From: Alterisphingorhabdus sp038748365
Lineage (GTDB): Bacteria; Pseudomonadota; Alphaproteobacteria; Sphingomonadales; Sphingomonadaceae
Direction: 5' to 3'
NCBI GenBank assembly: GCA_038748365.1
Contig: JBCDIZ010000012.1
Coordinates: 1-64,000, forward strand
DNA length: 64,000 bases
Shown here piece after piece: positions 59,143 to 64,000 of this stretch. Numbering within the stretch: position 1 is the first letter of the stretch; the number at the start of each line of letters is the position of its first letter. Position numbers and translations under genes: made by a program. The notes beneath the pieces were generated by a model, which ran no database searches, was not told where the DNA came from, and worked only from the letters and a program-made list of their open reading frames with translations.

Positions 59143-60114
59143 TTGCCTGCACAATGGAAATTTAAGGACCTGAAACCGCTAAGCGCTGGCGCTCTTGCGT
59201 TTCTGTTTGCCCTATCCTCAAATAGTACAGCTCTTGCCCAACAGATTGAAACTGTAACAACAGAGGAAAGTGCCTCTGCTCTAGTCTCTTCGACTCCAAC
59301 TGATCTGGAACAAGCTGGCGACAATAGGCGCTCAACCGATCAACAGACCAATATCTTTGACGGCGATTATATCACTCTGGGTGTGGGCGCGCTGTACAGC
59401 CCCAGCTTTCAAGGTTCCGATGATTATGCAATCTTTCCCGCACCAGCCGTTGTTGGCCGCATTGGCGGCATTAATTTTGTCAGCCGCGGCACCGGCGTTT
59501 CTGCTGATCTGTGGACCAATGAAGAGCGGCGCAATGTTGACCTCATCCTCGGTCCAGTAGCCCGACTGCGCTTTGATCGTACCTCATTGGGAAGCATCAA
59601 TGATCCGGTCATTGAGACTCTGGGCAATGTTGACCTACCTCTGGAGTTGGGCATCAGCGCCGGGGTGCAACTCTCCAATGTGTTCACCCCTGTCGACACC
59701 ATCGCGGCGGCTATTGAGGTAAAACATGATGTTGTCGGCGCGCATAATGGCCTGATCATTACGCCCAATATCACCTATTTTACCGCGATCAGCGAAGGCG
59801 TGGTCGTCAGCGCCACAATATCCGGCGAGATTGTGAATGACGATTTTGCTGATACCTATTTCAGTATAGATGCTGCTGACAGCCTTGCCAGTGGTCTGCC
59901 TGTTTATCAGGCCAAGGGAGGCCTCAAAAACATCACCAGCCTGCTGCTTGTCGGTTTTGACCTTGATGGCAATCTCGCAAATGGCGGTTTCGCCGTCTTT
60001 GGTGCGGTCAGCTATCAACGCATATTGGGTGACACAAGCGACAGCCCGATTATCAGCATCAGAGGTGATGCCGATCAATATGTCGGTGCTATTGGCATCG
60101 GATATACTTTCTGA
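59143..60114 (+). CDS. MipA/OmpV family outer-membrane protein, copy 1
   Basis: A 323-residue beta-barrel with a signal peptide ending ALA-QQ. GDYITLGVGALYSPSFQGSDDYAIFPAPAVVGRIGGI is the MipA/OmpV signature, and it ends GIGYTF with a terminal Phe. The start is TTG 59143, supported by GGAGGG at 59132-59137; no ATG in frame is better placed. The next gene is a paralogue, suggesting tandem duplication. Roles range from scaffold for murein hydrolases to osmotic porin; none is proved here. Confidence 0.87.
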   Translation: MPAQWKFKDLKPLSAGALAFLFALSSNSTALAQQIETVTTEESASALVSSTPTDLEQAGDNRRSTDQQTNIFDGDYITLGVGALYSPSFQGSDDYAIFPAPAVVGRIGGINFVSRGTGVSADLWTNEERRNVDLILGPVARLRFDRTSLGSINDPVIETLGNVDLPLELGISAGVQLSNVFTPVDTIAAAIEVKHDVVGAHNGLIITPNITYFTAISEGVVVSATISGEIVNDDFADTYFSIDAADSLASGLPVYQAKGGLKNITSLLLVGFDLDGNLANGGFAVFGAVSYQRILGDTSDSPIISIRGDADQYVGAIGIGYTF

Positions 60115-60235
60115 AAGCTATGCGCTGATAAAATTCCTTCGGGAACACTTTGTTCAGCAATTAGTTATTGAACGAAGCGTAAGCGAACCCTAACCGAAAA
60201 ATGTCCTCATTCCCCACCATATAAGGATTTTACCG

Positions 60236-61306
60236 ATGGCCTTTCTGATGCAGACAAATTTGCGTGGCAAAAGCATGATTAAAAATACCAGCTACGCAGC
60301 CATTGCGGCTATGATGCTCTGTATCAGCAATCCAGTTCTGGCAGAGGAAGACAGCACGCCTCAACCTGTGACACAGGACGAAACGGACAGTCTCCAGACA
60401 ATCGATACCATCGCTCTGCTCCCGGATCAGTCGCAAGCTGTACCGGGCAGTCTCGACCCTGCCGTGCAAAATGCCATCGCTACAAAGGCGCAGGGCAAGC
60501 TGAGCCCTGAAGAGATACAGATGATCAAGGATCTGGCGACATCAGTATTCGCTGGCGACTTTGTCACCCTGGGTGCTGGCCTGGGAATGGTGCCGAGCTA
60601 TCAAGGGTCGGACAATTATGTCCTCTTCCCTGCACCGCAGATCGTTGGCCAGATAGACGGCTTCCAATTTGCAGCGGTCGGCCCCGGTCTCGCAGTTGAT
60701 CTGGTCCGTGAAAAGCCGCTTGATAAGGTCAATATCATTGCTGGCCCATTGGTCCGGGCCAATCTCAACCGGGTTATCCGATCGCAGATCAACGATCCGG
60801 TTGTCGAGGCACTGGGTGACCTTGACGCAGCGATTGAAATTGGCGGCCGCTTTGGTGTTGGCGTCAATGGCGTCTTTTCGCGCTTTGATACACTCAGCTT
60901 CACCACCAATATCGCTTTTGATGTTGCCGGAGCACATGAGGGCATGGTTATCACCCCGGCGATCAACTATCGTCGCCCCATCGGCCGCGCTGCCTTTTTC
61001 CGCACCAGCATCTCAACCGAATGGGCAGATAGTGATTATACGCAGTTCTATTTTGGCATAGATGGCACTGGTAGCGCAGCCAGCGGCTTGCCGGTGTTCA
61101 ATGCAGGCAGCGGCTTTAATAGCGTCTCAGCCAATATGGTGCTCACCTATGACCTCTCCGGCAACGCCTTTGACGGCGGCTGGGGCGTGTTCGGACTGGT
61201 AAGCTATACCCGCTTGCGCGAAGATGCCGCCGCCAGCCCGATCACCAGCATCCGCGGCGATGCGGATCAGGCCATTCTTGGCGCTGGTATCAGCTATACA
61301 TTCTGA
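60236..61306 (+). CDS. MipA/OmpV family outer-membrane protein, copy 2
   Basis: A 356-residue paralogue of the preceding gene: GDFVTLGAGLGMVPSYQGSDNYVLFPAPQIVGQIDGF and the end ISYTF match it closely in arrangement, while the N-terminal linker (about 38-95) is longer and Gln/Asp-rich. A signal peptide (AMMLCISNPVLA) is present. AAGGA lies about eight bases before ATG 60236. A stop and 121 bases separate the two copies, so they have separate ribosome sites. Confidence 0.87.
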   Translation: MAFLMQTNLRGKSMIKNTSYAAIAAMMLCISNPVLAEEDSTPQPVTQDETDSLQTIDTIALLPDQSQAVPGSLDPAVQNAIATKAQGKLSPEEIQMIKDLATSVFAGDFVTLGAGLGMVPSYQGSDNYVLFPAPQIVGQIDGFQFAAVGPGLAVDLVREKPLDKVNIIAGPLVRANLNRVIRSQINDPVVEALGDLDAAIEIGGRFGVGVNGVFSRFDTLSFTTNIAFDVAGAHEGMVITPAINYRRPIGRAAFFRTSISTEWADSDYTQFYFGIDGTGSAASGLPVFNAGSGFNSVSANMVLTYDLSGNAFDGGWGVFGLVSYTRLREDAAASPITSIRGDADQAILGAGISYTF

Positions 61307-61320
61307 GCCAGCCTATTCTG

Positions 61321-62190
61321 CTAGATGGCGGGCGCGGCATCGTTTTGGCGACGAAGCAGTTTGTCAATCAGTGCACGGCCTCGCAGCGTCAATATGATCG
61401 ACCCTGCGATGATGATAATGCGCATGATATTACCTAATTGCCCGCCCATGGCATTTTCGCCAAGATCAAATAGCGACCACAGCAGGTTCAGACCGGCATG
61501 AAGAAAAAATGCAGGCCACAGGTTGAAATCCCATTTCCAATAGACCCAGCCAAACCAGATGCCGCCAATGCCGGTTATTGCAGCAATGCCGAGACTCTCT
61601 TCCAGCCCATCGCCCTGATACATATGGAACAGACCGAAGAATATCGACGGCAATAGTGCCGCCAACAGGAAGGGCCAACGGAAATGCCGCATCAGCACGC
61701 CGATAGCGATGCCGCGGAACATGATTTCTTCAAAAAGTGGGAACATCAAGCCGCCAAAAACAATATCGCCGACACTGATGCTATCAGCTGGGCTGGTGAG
61801 AAGCAGCAAAGCGATGACCACAGGCACAAACAGGATGGCACCAAAAACAAGTGCCGGCACTATGGGCTTGGCAAGGCCGGTAATGCCCCATTGCTGTGCC
61901 GGTGCGACACCGCCAATCAGCCAGAAACTGAGGAAGATCACTAGCAGATCCAGCGTGTTGAGCAACAATGGCCAGCCATAAGGAAAAGCCTCGAACCAGG
62001 CATTGACGCCCAGCGCACGCAGGATGTCTGCATCATAATTACAGAACAGCATCGCCAGCAGCACCGCCAAAGCAGCAAAATACCAGGGGCGGGCAGCGCG
62101 GGATTGATCTATAGGCATATGCAGCAAGCGGCTCCATAGAGGGTGTTTGATAACAGGTGTTTGCAAAGCAAGAATTTTTGCATTGGGCAA
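61321..62190 (-). CDS. CPBP family intramembrane metalloprotease
   Basis: A 289-residue multi-pass protein of the CAAX/bacteriocin-processing (CPBP) group. The motifs are FEEIMFRG (two Glu plus Arg, near residues 153-160), IFFGLFHM and WPAFFLHAGLNLLW. About eight hydrophobic segments are seen. Substrates are unknown. It converges on the second OmpV gene, 14 bases between stops. Confidence 0.87.
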   Translation of the reverse strand: MPNAKILALQTPVIKHPLWSRLLHMPIDQSRAARPWYFAALAVLLAMLFCNYDADILRALGVNAWFEAFPYGWPLLLNTLDLLVIFLSFWLIGGVAPAQQWGITGLAKPIVPALVFGAILFVPVVIALLLLTSPADSISVGDIVFGGLMFPLFEEIMFRGIAIGVLMRHFRWPFLLAALLPSIFFGLFHMYQGDGLEESLGIAAITGIGGIWFGWVYWKWDFNLWPAFFLHAGLNLLWSLFDLGENAMGGQLGNIMRIIIIAGSIILTLRGRALIDKLLRRQNDAAPAI

Positions 62191-62252
62191 TAGGCAAAGC
62201 CAGACATTACTATTAACGGCTGTTATTAGGGTCAGGATACGAGGAGACAGCT

Positions 62253-62981
62253 ATGCCCTTAAATACATCCCTGGTTCTTGATCGGGGTGGCACATCGTTG
62301 GATCATATTGCCATTGGCGTGCCCGATACGCAGCAAGGTGTGCGACAGATTGCCGAGATGACCGGCGTTGAACCATTGATCCGCGAGCCCGAGCCCGACC
62401 AATTTTATTGGAGCGGCGCTATTCCACTGGGCCATGGCCGTTTTCTCGAAATTCTGGGTCCCAATCCCCACTACAAAAAATTTAATCCCTTCATTGAAGC
62501 AGTGCGCAAATTGGAAACACCGCACCCGATCTTCTGGTATGTCGCCACCGATGATTTTGACGCCTTTGGCGCGGTGGCTAAAGCGGCAAAAGCTCCTCTA
62601 CAACGTATTGAAAGCATACGATATGAACGTGATGGCGATCTGACTGATTATCGCCGTGCTATTATGGGTCCGGGTTTCCGAAGCACCCGCCCTTGTGTCA
62701 TCCAATGGAATGCGCGATCTGACTGGCCCGCCGAAACGCCCGAACTGCAAGTAGAAGCACTTCGCCTCTTCAGCCCTGAAGCCGAAAGGCTGAGACAGCT
62801 ATTTGACCATCTCGGTATTGATCAGAAAGTCGAAAATGGCCCGGAACAGATCAGCCTTACCCTTGGCACCCCCAAAGGCAGCATAACGCTGGCCGGTCCC
62901 GGCATGGTCTATAAAGGTCTGGGCGCGATGGCTGCCATGGCGAGCATGTATCTGAGCTATCTTTTGCGGCCCAAAAAATAA
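62253..62981 (+). CDS. Glyoxalase-like VOC protein
   Basis: A 242-residue single-domain VOC protein of the glyoxalase-like type: LDHIAIGVPDTQQGVRQIAEMTGV, GHGRFLEILGPNPHYKKF and a second half ending GSITLAGPGMVYKGLG. A ribosome site GAGG lies close to ATG 62253. Biochemical role unknown. The gene is divergent from the protease. Confidence 0.82.
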   Translation: MPLNTSLVLDRGGTSLDHIAIGVPDTQQGVRQIAEMTGVEPLIREPEPDQFYWSGAIPLGHGRFLEILGPNPHYKKFNPFIEAVRKLETPHPIFWYVATDDFDAFGAVAKAAKAPLQRIESIRYERDGDLTDYRRAIMGPGFRSTRPCVIQWNARSDWPAETPELQVEALRLFSPEAERLRQLFDHLGIDQKVENGPEQISLTLGTPKGSITLAGPGMVYKGLGAMAAMASMYLSYLLRPKK

Positions 62982-63110
62982 CCGACACCGCACAATAATT
63001 CTGACACTTTGTCCCAGCTTGAAGCGGTTAGTCTAACCCCATGGACAGCCCGAATAAATCCTCGTAACTCCTTGTAATCGCAGATCAGCTCAGGAAGGAT
63101 ATGCGGAAAT

Positions 63111-63527
63111 ATGGCGGCCACTTATAATCTTACGGCCCTGTTAGCCCTTGCCTTTGGCACCTATGCACTGGCCGCCGGCCTTGGCATGTTGCGCCATCCA
63201 CGTTGGGGCATGGGCATGATCGACGAGTGCGAGCGTTCCGCTGCGCTGCGCTTTCTGGTCGGTATTGTCGTCTTTATATTGGGCACAACATTGGTGCTGG
63301 TTCATCCGATGAGCAGCCACTGGCTTTCCATCCTGATTACGGTGCTCAGCTGGATCATCCTTGCAGAGGGCGTGATCATGCTCGCCTTTCCCGGCTTAAT
63401 CTGGCCGATTGCGAAGGTGATGCTGGCATCGAGCAATACCGTCTATGCACTGATGGCGATGATAATCGGCATTTTCTTCATAATTGCCGCCTTCGCCACC
63501 GGATTACAGCTACCCGCCAATGGATAA
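63111..63527 (+). CDS. Small four-helix membrane protein A
   Basis: A 138-residue integral membrane protein with four hydrophobic segments (starting LTALLALAFGTYALAAGLGM). No family is recognised with confidence; the pattern resembles small DUF2065-like proteins. It overlaps the next gene by eight bases, and the two are similar in layout (GLGML/GIGEL in helix 1, PAL/AALRFLVGI in helix 2), so they look like diverged copies. Confidence 0.75.
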   Translation: MAATYNLTALLALAFGTYALAAGLGMLRHPRWGMGMIDECERSAALRFLVGIVVFILGTTLVLVHPMSSHWLSILITVLSWIILAEGVIMLAFPGLIWPIAKVMLASSNTVYALMAMIIGIFFIIAAFATGLQLPANG

Positions 63528-63921
63528 TGCCAGTCTGATCGGCTGGGTCTCGCTATTCTATGGCCTGTATTGTTTTGCCGCAGGCATAGGCGAATTGCGC
63601 CTGCCGGGGCTGTGGCTCCGCATATTGAACAACATTAATGCATCCCCTGCCCTGCCCTTTCTCACCGGTGTGATCTGCATCTTGATGGGGCTGTTCACCC
63701 TGTTTGTTATCGGCGGTGAGACCGACCCGATCCCCAACAAATTCTTCATCATCATGGCATCATGGATCGTGGTCGAGGGGTTGCTTTTCATCTGCCTGCC
63801 CGACAATTTCGGCCGCTTTGCCGGTTGGTTGATGCGTATGTCGAGCCGTTTCTGGGCGCTGTTCGCTATGGCGGCAGGCGCTCTGCTGATCGGTTTTGGC
63901 CTAATGCGCTTGCTGCTATAA
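63520..63921 (+). CDS. Small four-helix membrane protein B
   Basis: A 133-residue integral membrane protein with four hydrophobic segments. I start at ATG 63520 (MDNASLIGW), inside the end of the preceding gene. Sequence and topology recall that gene (ALPFLTGVICILMGLFTL against AALRFLVGIVVFILGTTL). The two may form a heteromer. Function unknown. Confidence 0.72.
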   Translation: MDNASLIGWVSLFYGLYCFAAGIGELRLPGLWLRILNNINASPALPFLTGVICILMGLFTLFVIGGETDPIPNKFFIIMASWIVVEGLLFICLPDNFGRFAGWLMRMSSRFWALFAMAAGALLIGFGLMRLLL

Positions 63922-63933
63922 TTGCCATGCTAA

Positions 63934-63958
63934 TTTCTATGGTCGGGAGCCATAGAAA
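63934..63958. repeat. Short inverted repeat after the last gene
   Basis: TTTCTATGG (63934-63942) and CCATAGAAA (63950-63958) form a 9-bp hairpin with a 7-base loop. It lacks a T tract. It could stabilise the end of the preceding transcript. The remaining bases to the window end show nothing. Confidence 0.5.
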
Positions 63959-64000
63959 CTATGAAGCCGCCCTAGTAATGGCCTTGTCTTCATGATAATG

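Overview
The window reads as a chromosomal segment of a sphingomonad (Alphaproteobacteria, Sphingomonadales). Pointers are an aerobic-type cobS/cobT pair near bolA and a J-domain gene, a crtB-crtI-crtY carotenoid cluster, the infA-maf-RNase E/G-like-yacG string beside tRNA-Phe, a proton-pumping pyrophosphatase, TonB-dependent and MipA/OmpV outer-membrane proteins, and interspersed intergenic inverted repeats of types I associate with this order. The genus cannot be fixed from sequence reading alone.

Layout. 1-6695 (minus): most of a giant trimeric autotransporter adhesin; its C-terminal anchor lies beyond the left edge. 6938-9880 (plus): an ECF sigma factor of the type lacking the usual acidic motif, followed by a membrane Ser/Thr kinase with TPR-like repeats, divergent from the adhesin. 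10224-12578 (plus): a DUF3489-DUF2924-serine recombinase cassette, ending about 200 bp from tRNA-Phe. 12776-15083 (minus): tRNA-Phe, yacG, an RNase E/G-like gene, maf and infA. 15432-18667: a TonB-dependent receptor with a Gly/Pro/Arg-rich insert, convergent with a small exported protein. 18874-24446 (minus): hppA, then hisG-hisD-nusB-thiL. 24491-30839: a DUF2332 gene, an alpha/beta hydrolase, a pirin, a BrnT toxin with an atypical partner, bolA, a J-domain protein, a VOC protein and a DUF1428 protein, punctuated by inverted repeats. 31023-42413: cobS and cobT, separated by about 8.6 kb holding an AbrB-Doc toxin-antitoxin pair, an acetyltransferase, a DUF2490 protein, a serine hydrolase, a class IV aminotransferase with a sulfotransferase, PBP1 and a thiopurine methyltransferase. 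42563-48082: acyl-CoA dehydrogenase, threonylcarbamoyl-AMP synthase, aquaporin Z, a small lipoprotein, galU and msrA. 48132-52419: an RND efflux pair. 52808-58433: crtB, a LOG-family gene, a GIY-YIG gene, crtI and crtY, with a divergent sterol-desaturase-type enzyme. 58482-63921: a DUF2141 protein, two tandem MipA/OmpV proteins, a CPBP protease, a glyoxalase-like protein and two related small membrane proteins.

How genes may work together. The sigma factor carries a Thr (QPTA) where most ECF factors carry an acidic DAED-like motif, and its neighbour is a Ser/Thr kinase. This fits the phospho-activated sigma/kinase type described for Vibrio EcfP/PknT. Its proximity to a divergent giant adhesin suggests, but does not prove, that the adhesin is its target. 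That is the most system-like signal in the window. The crt genes make a beta-carotene backbone (CrtB, CrtI, CrtY), and the divergent di-iron hydroxylase could add ring hydroxyls. The remainder is mostly housekeeping with small accessory insertions and short repeats.
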